Below are positions 8,869 to 17,310 of a DNA stretch of 64,000 nt, in pieces. The DNA comes from Phenylobacterium immobile (ATCC 35973). GTDB lineage: Bacteria > Pseudomonadota > Alphaproteobacteria > Caulobacterales > Caulobacteraceae. Each line of letters begins with the position of its first letter. The stretch's first letter is position 1. The position numbers were made by a program, and so were the translations under genes. Under the pieces are notes generated by a model, which saw only the letters and a program-made list of their open reading frames with translations, was not told the origin of the DNA and ran no database searches. The stretch lies in NCBI RefSeq assembly GCF_001375595.1, contig NZ_CVJQ01000001.1, forward strand, positions 2,755,001-2,819,000, written 5' to 3'.

Positions 8869-10194
8869 TCAGGCGGTGCGCTCCAGCACATCGGCGATCT
8901 TGTCGACCATCTCGTCGATCTGGGAGTCCGAGACAATCAGCGGCGGCGAAAGCGCGATAATGTCGCCCGTAACCCGGATCAGCAGGCCTTCATCAAAACA
9001 GGCATGGAACACCTCGGTCGCCCGCGCGCCGGGCGCGTCCACCCGTGGCTTAAGCTCGATACCCGCAACCAGCCCCAGGTTGCGCACGTCGATGACGTTC
9101 GGCGCTTCCGCCAGGCGATGCACCGCGGCCTGCCAGTAGGGCTCCAGGGCCGCGGCCCGTTCGAACAGCTGCTCCTCAGCGTAGACGTCGAGCGTCGCCA
9201 GCGCCGCGGCCACCGCTAGCGGATGGCCGGAATAGGTGTTGCCGTGGAAGAACTCGATGCCCGCCGGCGCGCCGTTCACGATGCGGTCGTAGATGAACTC
9301 CTGCGCCAGCACCGCGCCCATCGGCACGGCGGCGTTGGTGATGCCCTTGGCCAGCGTCATCAGGTCCGGCGTCACGCCCAGCCGCTGCGCCGCCGAGGCC
9401 GCGCCCAGGCGGCCGAAGCCTGAGATGACCTCGTCGAAGATCAACAGGATGCCGTGCTTGGCCGTGATCTCGCGCAGACGCTCCAGATAGCCCACGGGCG
9501 GAACCAGCACGCCGGTGGAGCCGGCCAGCGGCTCGACGATCACGGCGGCGATGGTCTCGGCCCCATGCAGGGCGACCAGGGCCTCCAGCTCATCGGCGAG
9601 ATGCGCGCCCCAGGCGGGCTGGCCTTGGGTGAAGGCCGTCTCGGCCATGTTCAGGGTGTGGGTCAGGTGGTCGACGCCGGGCAGGGTCACGAAGGCGCGG
9701 CGGTTGTTGACCAGGCCGCCCACCGAAATCCCGCCGAACCCCACCCCATGGTAGCCGCGCTGGCGGCCGATCAGGCGGGTGCGCGTCCCTTCGCCGTTCG
9801 CCCGGTGATAGGCCAGCGCCATCTTCAGGGCCGTATCCACCGCTTCCGAACCGGAGTTGACGAAGAACACCCGCGTCAGCTCGGCCGGGAAGACTTGGGT
9901 CAGGCGCGACGCCAGCTCGAAGGCGCGCGGGTGGCCGAGGTTGAAGGTCGGCGCGAAATCGAGGTTCGCCGCCTCCGCCTGGATCGCCGCCACGATCGGC
10001 GCCCGGCAGTGGCCGGCGTTCGAGCACCAGAGTCCTGCCGTGCCGTCCAGCACCGCCCGGCCTTCCGGCGTGAAATAGTGCATGTCCTTGGCGCGCGAGA
10101 ACAGCCGCGGCTCAGCCTTGAAGGCGCGGTTCGCGGTGAACGGCATCCAGAAGGCGTCGAGGTCGTTCGGCAGCGTCGGGGTCACGGCGTTCAT
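8869..10194 (-). CDS. Omega-amino acid (beta-alanine)--pyruvate aminotransferase, class III
   Basis: 441 residues, a complete class-III PLP aminotransferase. Asp254 (LLIFDEVISGFGR) and the Schiff-base Lys283 (LMTLAKGITNAA) are in place, with PTFNLGHPRAFELA and NSGSEAVDTALKMA earlier. Closest in pattern to beta-alanine:pyruvate transaminases (BauA/OapT), which make malonate semialdehyde plus alanine. The divergent mmsA supplies the next step to acetyl-CoA, which supports this assignment. It sits between the regulator (20 bases upstream) and the permease. Confidence 0.88.
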   Translation of the reverse strand: MNAVTPTLPNDLDAFWMPFTANRAFKAEPRLFSRAKDMHYFTPEGRAVLDGTAGLWCSNAGHCRAPIVAAIQAEAANLDFAPTFNLGHPRAFELASRLTQVFPAELTRVFFVNSGSEAVDTALKMALAYHRANGEGTRTRLIGRQRGYHGVGFGGISVGGLVNNRRAFVTLPGVDHLTHTLNMAETAFTQGQPAWGAHLADELEALVALHGAETIAAVIVEPLAGSTGVLVPPVGYLERLREITAKHGILLIFDEVISGFGRLGAASAAQRLGVTPDLMTLAKGITNAAVPMGAVLAQEFIYDRIVNGAPAGIEFFHGNTYSGHPLAVAAALATLDVYAEEQLFERAAALEPYWQAAVHRLAEAPNVIDVRNLGLVAGIELKPRVDAPGARATEVFHACFDEGLLIRVTGDIIALSPPLIVSDSQIDEMVDKIADVLERTA

Positions 10195-10213
10195 CGAAAG
10201 GTCCGTTCAAGAA

Positions 10214-10762
10214 CTAGAAGGTGGGGGGCGTGCAGGCGGTGATCAGCACGCAAGGCGCCTCAGCGATGTTGCGGAACCGGTGCGGCACCTCGCTGCGGAA
10301 CAGGTAGGCGTCGCCCGGGCCCAGCAGGCGCTTCTCCTCGCCTACCGTCACCTCCAGCTGGCCGGAGATGACGACGCCGCCCTCCTCGCCCTCGTGGGAG
10401 AGGCGCACCCGGCCGCTGTCGGCGCCCGGCTGGTAGGTTTCGCACAGGATCTGCAGCAGCGAGCGCGACAGGTCGTGGCCCACCTGGCGATAGCTTACCG
10501 CGCCTTGCGCGATCGGCAGCAGTTCGTCGGCGCGGAAGAAGATCTGGTCGTGCTGCGGCGCCTCGAAGCTGAAGAACTCCGCCAGCGACATGCCCATGGC
10601 GTCGACCAGCCGCTTCAGCGAGCCGACCGAGGGGCTCACCTTGCCCCCCTCGATCAGCGACACCGAACTCGACGGCACCCCGGCCCGCTTGGCCAGCGCC
10701 CGCTGGCTGAGGCCGAAGTGCAGGCGAACGGCCCTCAGCCTCGATTTGACATCGTCTGACAC
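10214..10762 (-). CDS. XRE-family regulator with C-terminal cupin (PuuR-like)
   Basis: 182 residues. An N-terminal helix-turn-helix (about 7-62: LRAVRLHFGLSQRALAKRAG, VPSSSVSLIEGGKVSPS) is joined to a cupin sensor (about 100-178: SHEGEEGGVVISGQLEVTVG, GDAYLFRSEVPHRFRNI). This architecture is that of PuuR-type repressors of polyamine and omega-amino acid catabolism. It probably senses the pathway substrate and controls the divergent promoters at 12464-12690. It lies 3 bases past the amidohydrolase stop, so it is in the same operon. Confidence 0.88.
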   Translation of the reverse strand: MSDDVKSRLRAVRLHFGLSQRALAKRAGVPSSSVSLIEGGKVSPSVGSLKRLVDAMGMSLAEFFSFEAPQHDQIFFRADELLPIAQGAVSYRQVGHDLSRSLLQILCETYQPGADSGRVRLSHEGEEGGVVISGQLEVTVGEEKRLLGPGDAYLFRSEVPHRFRNIAEAPCVLITACTPPTF

Positions 10763-10765
10763 CCG

Positions 10766-12466
10766 TCAGGCCGCGTAAACCACCCGGCCGCCGGTTACGG
10801 TCTGGACGATCTGGATGTCCTTGACCTTGTCGGGGTCGACCGTGTGCGGGTCGTCAGCCAGGACCACGAAGTCGGCGAGCTTGCCGGTGGTGATCGAGCC
10901 TTTGATCCCCTCTTCGTGGCTGTTGTAGGCGCTGTTCAGGGTGTGGACCTTGATGGCCTCATCCATGGTGATGCGCTGGGCCGGACCCCAGACCTCGTTG
11001 TTCCAGCCCCTGCGGGTCACCATGCCCTGCAACGCCATCAGGGGCGCACACGGGCCGGGGCCAAAGTCCGACCCCGCCGCCACATGGATGCCGGCGTCGA
11101 TCATCGTCCTGTAGGCCATCATGTGGTTCATCATGTCCTGGCCGTAGAAGTGGAACTTGTCGCCGTTGTAGTAGGCGTAGGTGGTGAAGAGCGCCGGCAC
11201 GGCGTTGATCGCCTTCATGCGGGCGATCAGGTCGTCGTTGATCAGGCTGCAGTGGGTGATCTTTGGTCGCGCGTCGGCGACGGGGAAGGCTTTCAGCGCC
11301 CGCTCATAGGCTGTCAGCGTCATGTCGATCGCGACGTCGCCATTGGCGTGGCAGTTCATTTGGATGCCGGCGCGGTGCACCTTCAGGCACCAGGCGTCCA
11401 GGGTCGCTTGAGTCTCGGTGACGTTACCCTTGTAAGGCGGCGTAACCCCCGGGTAAGGCGTCGAGAGCGCCATGGTCCGCTCAGAGAACGAGTCGTCCAC
11501 CGTGTGCTCTGACGTTGCGCCCAGGCGGATCCATTCGTCGCCGAAACCGGTGCGCAGGCCCTGGGCGATCATGGCGTCGAGGAACTGGTCGGTCGCCTCA
11601 TAGGAGACGCGGTGCAGCAGGTCGCCGTTCTCGCGCACCTGTTGCAGCGTGAAGAAGTCACCGGATGAGTGGTGCACGCCCGTCAGGCCATATTTCACGA
11701 ACTGCTTGGACATGAAGGCCGCCGCGTCGCGCTCGCGCGTCTCGGTCTCGGCCGGGGTGTAGGTCACCATCTTGCCGACGCCGTTGAAGACATCGCGCGC
11801 CTTGTCCGTGACCCGGCCGTTCAGCTCGCCGCTGGAATCCTTGTCGAAGGTCCCGCCGAACCGGGTGGTCGCCTTGGTGACGCCGGCCATCTCCAGGGCC
11901 TTGGTGTTGTAGTAGGACGTGTGACCGCCGCGGTGGGTGACGATCACCGGATGGGTCGTCGAGACCTTGTCCAGATCGTGCCGATTGAGCTCGCGGCCGT
12001 CCTTCACCTTCACGTCGTCGTAGAAATAACCCTGGACCCAATAGTCCGGCGGCGTCTGGGCGGCGCGGGTCCGCAGCTTGCCGATAATCACGTCGATGGT
12101 GGTGAACTCCACCTCGAAGGGGTTCTGGATCACCACGTCATAGAGGATGCGCCCGCCGCGCGGGTGGTTGTGGGTGTCGATGAAGCCCGGGACGATGGTC
12201 ATCCCCTTGGCGTCGTAAATCTGCGTCTTCTTGCCGGCCAGGCCGCGGATCTCGTCGCTGGCGCCCACGGCGTAGAACCGGCCCTGCTTGACCGCAAAGG
12301 CCTGGGCCCGCGGCTGGCTCTCGTCGACCGTGAAGACCTTGGCGTTCACGACGATCAGGTCGATGTCGTCCGGACCGGCGGCGAAAGCCGAGCCGGCGAA
12401 GGCGGCGCCCGCGGCGCCAAGACCCGCGGCCTTGATGAAGCCCCGGCGGTGTTGTCCCTGCATCAT
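10766..12466 (-). CDS. Tat-exported amidohydrolase, YtcJ/Ndh-type amidohydrolase 3 family
   Basis: About 566 residues from adjacent ATGs at 12466/12463; an in-frame start at 12511 is less likely. N-terminus HRRGFIKAAGLGAAGAAFA is a twin-arginine signal peptide ending at SAFAAG. The metal-site pattern of the amidohydrolase superfamily is present: DTHNHPRGG, HRGGHTSYYN, NCHANGDVAID, THCSLIND and GSDFGPGP. YtcJ-like enzymes hydrolyse N-acyl or carbamoyl substrates, but specificity is unknown. As first gene of the transaminase-permease operon it may release the amino acid from an amide in the periplasm; that is inference. Confidence 0.85.
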   Translation of the reverse strand: MMQGQHRRGFIKAAGLGAAGAAFAGSAFAAGPDDIDLIVVNAKVFTVDESQPRAQAFAVKQGRFYAVGASDEIRGLAGKKTQIYDAKGMTIVPGFIDTHNHPRGGRILYDVVIQNPFEVEFTTIDVIIGKLRTRAAQTPPDYWVQGYFYDDVKVKDGRELNRHDLDKVSTTHPVIVTHRGGHTSYYNTKALEMAGVTKATTRFGGTFDKDSSGELNGRVTDKARDVFNGVGKMVTYTPAETETRERDAAAFMSKQFVKYGLTGVHHSSGDFFTLQQVRENGDLLHRVSYEATDQFLDAMIAQGLRTGFGDEWIRLGATSEHTVDDSFSERTMALSTPYPGVTPPYKGNVTETQATLDAWCLKVHRAGIQMNCHANGDVAIDMTLTAYERALKAFPVADARPKITHCSLINDDLIARMKAINAVPALFTTYAYYNGDKFHFYGQDMMNHMMAYRTMIDAGIHVAAGSDFGPGPCAPLMALQGMVTRRGWNNEVWGPAQRITMDEAIKVHTLNSAYNSHEEGIKGSITTGKLADFVVLADDPHTVDPDKVKDIQIVQTVTGGRVVYAA

Positions 12467-12690
12467 CGTGGCGCGCCTTGCTAGAGATTTGAGACCGGCA
12501 TGGTCGGCCAAGCAGCGGGCGCGGCAAGTCTATTATTTTGCGTCCGCCCCGCCGTTGAATTCAAACGCAAAGCCGCGCGCATGATCAAGATAATGATCGT
12601 TTGTCGCGCCGGCGCATCACCACCCCGGCCACGGCGGTTGACGGCCCCCCCGCCGGATCGTGCAGATAGGCGCCAGAAGGACCCTCCTTA
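12464..12690. promoter_or_regulatory. Divergent promoter region with two dyads (catabolic locus)
   Basis: This 225-bp divergent spacer separates the amidohydrolase operon and mmsA. It contains TTTGCGT (12537-12543) paired with ACGCAAA (12565-12571), and GATCA (12583-12587) paired with TGATC (12594-12598) around an AT-rich hexamer. Either is a candidate operator for the PuuR-like regulator; neither has been matched to a known site. Confidence 0.4.
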
Positions 12691-14178
12691 ATGCGCATGA
12701 TCGACCACTTCATGGACGGCCGCTCCCTCCATCTCGACGGGCGGCTGGGTGATGTCTTCGACCCCAACCTGGGACGCGTCCAGGCTCAGGTCGGGCTGGG
12801 CGACGCAGCCCTGGTCGATCGCATGGCAGCCAACGCCAAGGCCGCCCAGCCCGCGTGGGCCGCCCTCAATCCCCAGCGCCGCGCGCGGGTGATGTTCGAG
12901 TTCAAGCGACTGATCGAGGCGAACATGCAGTCCTTGGCCGAACTTCTGGCCAGCGAGCACGGCAAGGTGGTCGCCGACGCCAAGGGCGACATCCAGCGCG
13001 GCCTGGAGGTCGTCGAGTTCGTCTGCGGGATCCCCCACCTGCTGAAGGGCGGCTACACCCAGGGCGCGGGGACCGACATCGACGTTTACGACATCCACCA
13101 GCCGCTGGGCGTCACGGCTGGGATCACGCCCTTCAACTTCCCGGCGATGATCCCGCTCTGGATGGCGGCGCCGGCCATCGCGACGGGCAACGCCTTCATC
13201 CTCAAGCCCTCAGAGCGCGACCCCTCCGTGTCGGTCCGTCTGGCGGAGTTGGCCATGGAGGCCGGCCTGCCGGCGGGAATTTTCAACGTCCTGCACGGCG
13301 ACAAGACCGTGGTCGACGCCCTGGTCGAGCACCCCGACGTCAAGGCGATCAGCTTCGTGGGCTCGTCTGATATCGCGCAAGCCGTCTACGCCCGCGGCGC
13401 GTCCGCCGGTAAGCGCATGCAATGCATGGGCGGCGCCAAGAACCATGGGATCGTCATGCCCGACGCCGACCTCGACCGCGTCGTCGCCGACGTCATGGGC
13501 GCAGCCTTCGGCTCGGCCGGCGAACGCTGCATGGCCATGCCGGTGATCGCCCCCGTCGGCGAGCGCACCGCCGAGCGCCTGCGTCAGAAGCTGATCCCGG
13601 CGATCGCCTCCTTGCGTGTCGGCGTCTCCACCGACCCCGACGCCGACTACGGCCCCGTGGTCAGCGCCCAGCACAAGGCGCGCATCGAAGGCTACATCCA
13701 GATGGGCGTCGACGAGGGCGCCGAGTTGGTCATCGACGGCCGCGGCTTCAGCCTGCAGGGCCATGAGGAAGGCTACTTCCTGGCGCCCACCCTATTCGAC
13801 CATGTCACGCCCGCCATGAAGACCTATCAGGACGAGATCTTCGGCCCAGTCCTGCAGATGGTCCGGGCCGACAGTCTCGACGCGGCGATCAAGCTGGCGT
13901 CAGACCATCCCTATGGCAACGGCGTGGCCATCTTCACCCGCGACGGGGCTGCGGCCCGCGCCTTCGTCGATCAGGTCGAGGTTGGCATGGTCGGCATCAA
14001 TGTGCCGATCCCGGTGCCGGTCGCCTACCATAGCTTCGGCGGCTGGAAGCGCTCGGCCTTCGGCGACCTCAACCAGTACGGCATGGACTCGATCCGCTTC
14101 TTCACGCGGACCAAGACCGTGACCCAGCGCTGGTCTGAGACGGCCGCCGGTCGTAACTTCTCGATCCCGACACTGTAG
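12691..14178 (+). CDS. mmsA: CoA-acylating methylmalonate/malonate-semialdehyde dehydrogenase
   Basis: 495 residues, the usual length. The catalytic Cys280 is in GSAGERCMAMP; the family-specific PFNFPAMIPLWM and the MGGAKNHGIVMPDA segment, which lacks the general-base Glu of other aldehyde dehydrogenases, mark MmsA/IolA-type CoA-dependent enzymes. It converts malonate semialdehyde to acetyl-CoA or methylmalonate semialdehyde to propionyl-CoA with NAD+. Divergent from a beta-alanine transaminase, so the malonate semialdehyde route is likely here, though valine catabolism is the other known use. Confidence 0.93.
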   Translation: MRMIDHFMDGRSLHLDGRLGDVFDPNLGRVQAQVGLGDAALVDRMAANAKAAQPAWAALNPQRRARVMFEFKRLIEANMQSLAELLASEHGKVVADAKGDIQRGLEVVEFVCGIPHLLKGGYTQGAGTDIDVYDIHQPLGVTAGITPFNFPAMIPLWMAAPAIATGNAFILKPSERDPSVSVRLAELAMEAGLPAGIFNVLHGDKTVVDALVEHPDVKAISFVGSSDIAQAVYARGASAGKRMQCMGGAKNHGIVMPDADLDRVVADVMGAAFGSAGERCMAMPVIAPVGERTAERLRQKLIPAIASLRVGVSTDPDADYGPVVSAQHKARIEGYIQMGVDEGAELVIDGRGFSLQGHEEGYFLAPTLFDHVTPAMKTYQDEIFGPVLQMVRADSLDAAIKLASDHPYGNGVAIFTRDGAAARAFVDQVEVGMVGINVPIPVPVAYHSFGGWKRSAFGDLNQYGMDSIRFFTRTKTVTQRWSETAAGRNFSIPTL

Positions 14179-14214
14179 CTCGACAATCGGGCGGCGCGGG
14201 CGCCTGATGGCGCC

Positions 14215-15765
14215 ATGCGCACCGCCCTCTTCGCCGCCGCTTTCGTCGTCCTTTCGGCGCCCGCCCTCGCCCAGCCCGCGCCAGGGCCGGTGGAGGCCAA
14301 GGTCCGGGCCGACCTGGACCGGATCGCCGCCCTCGACCGGGCAGGGCCGAGGCTGAACAGCGTGCTGTCGATCGACCCGAACGCTGCGCTGGCCGCCCGC
14401 GCCATCGACCGGCGCCGCAGCTTTGCGCCCGAACCCCTGCGCGGCTTCACCCTGCTGCTCAAGGACAGCATCGAGACCGCGGAACTGCCGACCACCGCCG
14501 GTTCGCTGGCGCTGAAGGACAACCGCACCGGCCGCACGGCGCCGGCCGTGCGCGGGCTGATCAACGCCGGCGCAGTGGTCCTGGGGAAGGCGAACCTTTC
14601 CGAATGGTCGAACTTTCGCTCCAGCAACTCGATCAGCGGGTGGAGCGCCATCGGCGGGCTCACCCGCAATCCCTACGCCCTCGACCGCACGCCCTGCGGG
14701 TCCAGCTCCGGCTCCGCCGTGGCGGTGGCCGCTGGCCTAGTCACCGCCGCCATCGGCGCGGAGACCGACGGCTCGATCACCTGTCCCGCCTCGATGAACG
14801 GCGTGGTCTGACTGAAGCCCACCGTGGGCCTGGTCTCGCGCACCCACGTCATCCCGATCTCACCCGAGCAGGACACCCTGGGCCCCATCGCCCGCACCGT
14901 GGCCGACGCCGCCGTCATTCTGACAGCGCTGGCGGGAAGCGACCAGGACGATCCGGCGACGGCCGAGGCGGATCGGCGCAAGAGCGACTACGCCCGGCTG
15001 CGCCCTGACGCCCTGAAAGGCGCGCGTCTGGGCGTGTGGCGGATCAACAAGGGCCGCTCGGCGGGGACGGACGCCGTCTTCGAGACGGCGCTGGCGACCC
15101 TGAAGGCGCAAGGCGCGATCCTGGTTGAGCTTACCGGGCCGGAGCGTCCCCAGCTTGTGGCGATCGGCACGGACGAGGAAGCCGCCCTGAAGGTCGAATT
15201 TCGCGCCGCCTTGAACGCCTATCTGGCGAACGCCGCGCCGGCGGTCCGCATCCGCAGCCTGGCCGACCTGATCGCCTTCAACGCCGCGACGCCGCGGGAG
15301 ACGACCCTCTTCGGCCAGGACATTCTGGAAGGCGCCCTGAAGGCGGCCGCCCTCAATGATCCGACCTATCGGGCCCAGCGCAATCGCGCCCGGGCCGACG
15401 CGCGGGCCCTGCTGGATGCGCTGCTGGCGCAATCGGGGGGGATGGACGCGGTGATCGCACCCACCAATGGTCCGGCCGGCGTGATCGACCCGGTCAACGG
15501 CGAGGTCTGGCTGGGCTCGGTCTCCACCTTGCCGGCGGTCTCGGGCTATCCGCACCTCACCGTGCCCATGGGCGCGGTCAGCGGCCTGCCGGTCGGCCTG
15601 TCGTTCATAGGGCCGGCGTGGTCAGAGGCGCGTCTACTCGGCCTCGGAAACGGCTTCGAGCAGGCCTCACGCGCCCGGTTTGAGCCGACGTTCCCGGCCG
15701 CCGCCATGATGGCGACGACGGCCGCGGCCTACGATCGCGCGCGCGCCATGCAACTCGATCCGTAG
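14215..15765 (+). pseudogene. Amidase (amidase signature family), broken by an in-frame TGA
   Basis: A full-length amidase frame of 516 codons with a signal peptide (MRTALFAAAFVVLSAPALA) and catalytic Lys83 (LLKDSIE), cis-Ser region CGSSSGSA and nucleophile Ser187 (ETDGSITCPAS). Codon 199 (14809-14811) is TGA where the family has glycine in GVVGLKP: the text reads GVV, stop, LKPTVGLVSRTH. GGA to TGA is one base. The downstream 313 residues are intact in the same frame to 15765, so the break is recent or a sequencing error. As read, only a 198-residue product lacking the second half would be made. Confidence 0.85.
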
Positions 15766-15951
15766 TCGGCGGTTTTCCAGGGCTGTCAGTTCGGGGATCT
15801 CCATTGTCGACGCGCACCAGGGATATCTTGACCAAGCTCCGTGATCAGCGGCATCAAAAGCAGATCGCAATAGTGAAGCTGGCGGACACGCTTGGACAGC
15901 GGAGGAACCGGGCCACTGAGCAGGCTGTGGACCAATGGCGGCGGAGGCATC

Positions 15952-17256
15952 GTGTCTAGCGCCCGTTCCCGCCGTGATCGTACGAGCCGCGGCGGCCTTT
16001 TCCTGGCCGCGTCGGAGGCTGGGCTGGATCGACCGGTCCGGCGGACCTGGCGCGTCGCCGCCGATTTCGACAACCTGATCCGGCTGGAGCCCGCGGCGAA
16101 ACGCTCTGAAGGCGGCTTCCATCTCGTCGACACCACCATGATGTACGCGCCGAAGTCCGGCGGCGTGAAACGCTACCTGAACGCCAAGCGCGCCTGGTTG
16201 CAGGCCCGCCGGCCGGAAGTGCGCCACACCTTGGTGGTGCCAGGCGCGCGCACGCGCAGCGAGGGCCGCGGGCTGGTCACGGTCGCCGCCGCCCGCCTGC
16301 CGTTCGGCGACGGCTACCGCCTCCCGGCCAGCCTGACCAAGTGGGAGACGGTGATCCGCCTGCTGCAGCCCGACGTGATCGAGGCCGGCGACGTGTTCGT
16401 GCCCGGCCACGCAGCGCTTGAGGCCGGCCAGGCGCTGGGCGCGCCGGTCGTCGGGTTCTGCCACACCGACGCCGCGGCGCTCGCGGCTTTGCATCTGGGC
16501 GAATGGGCTGAGGCCCCGGCTTTCAACTTCTGGGCCCAGACCTTCCAGCGCTTCGATCACGTGATCGCGCCCAGCCGGCACATGGCCCAGCGCCTGTCGG
16601 ACGCCGGCATCTCGCGGGTCACGGTCAATGCGCTGGGCACGGACACCCAGCTGTTTGATCCCGTCCATGCCGACCGCGCGGGACTTCTGCGTCGTCTCGA
16701 CCTGCCCGATAAGACAAGGCTGATGGTCTTCGCGGGTCGCCCCGCGCGCGAGAAGAACGTCGAGGCGATGATCACGGCGGTAGAGCGCTTGGGCGACCCC
16801 TACCACCTGCTGCTGATCGGCGCGGGCAAGGATGCGCGCTACGCGCCGAACCTGACCTGCCTCGACTATGAGCGCGACCCGCATGCCTTGGCCGCCACCC
16901 TGGCCAGCTGCGACGCCTTCTTGCACGCCAACGAGCACGAGATCTTCGGCCTGGTCTTGCTGGAGGCCATGGCCGCCGGCCTACCGGTCGTCGGCCCTCG
17001 CCAGGGCGGCGTCGGCGAACTGGTGGACGGTGAGGTCGGCCGCTTGGCCCAATCCTCCGACCCCTACCATTTGGCCGAGGCGATCGAGGCCCTGTTCGCG
17101 GCCGACCGCGACGCCCTGGCCCGCGCCGCGCGCCAGCGCGCCGTCGAGCGGCACTCCTGGGACGCGGTGTTCGAACGCCTGACCAGCATTTACGCCGGCC
17201 TTGCCCAGGGGCGGTCGGGCGGGGTGGTCGGCGAACCTCTGGCGCTCAGCGCCTAA
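15952..17256 (+). CDS. Glycosyltransferase family 4 (GT-B fold)
   Basis: I choose the GTG at 15952 because GGAGG lies 4-5 bases upstream; ATGs further up (15892) lack a ribosome site. That gives 434 residues. Acceptor half: FHLVDTTMMYAPKSGGVKRYLN, VIEAGDVFVPGHAA, IAPSRHMAQRLSDAGI. Donor half: RLMVFAGRPAREKNVEAMI and the EX7E-type block HANEHEIFGLVLLEAMAAG followed by LPVVGP. It transfers a sugar from a nucleotide-sugar to an unknown acceptor, on the cytoplasmic face. No polysaccharide cluster surrounds it. Confidence 0.85.
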   Translation: MSSARSRRDRTSRGGLFLAASEAGLDRPVRRTWRVAADFDNLIRLEPAAKRSEGGFHLVDTTMMYAPKSGGVKRYLNAKRAWLQARRPEVRHTLVVPGARTRSEGRGLVTVAAARLPFGDGYRLPASLTKWETVIRLLQPDVIEAGDVFVPGHAALEAGQALGAPVVGFCHTDAAALAALHLGEWAEAPAFNFWAQTFQRFDHVIAPSRHMAQRLSDAGISRVTVNALGTDTQLFDPVHADRAGLLRRLDLPDKTRLMVFAGRPAREKNVEAMITAVERLGDPYHLLLIGAGKDARYAPNLTCLDYERDPHALAATLASCDAFLHANEHEIFGLVLLEAMAAGLPVVGPRQGGVGELVDGEVGRLAQSSDPYHLAEAIEALFAADRDALARAARQRAVERHSWDAVFERLTSIYAGLAQGRSGGVVGEPLALSA

Positions 17257-17310
17257 AAGCCGCCGCGCTTAGGTCTTGGCGAGGCTCGCTTGGGCGACCA
17301 AGATAGGGCC

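Noticed and set aside
14809..14811. TGA in the amidase as selenocysteine
   Set aside because: The family has Gly here, not Cys/Sec; no SECIS-like hairpin is seen just downstream.
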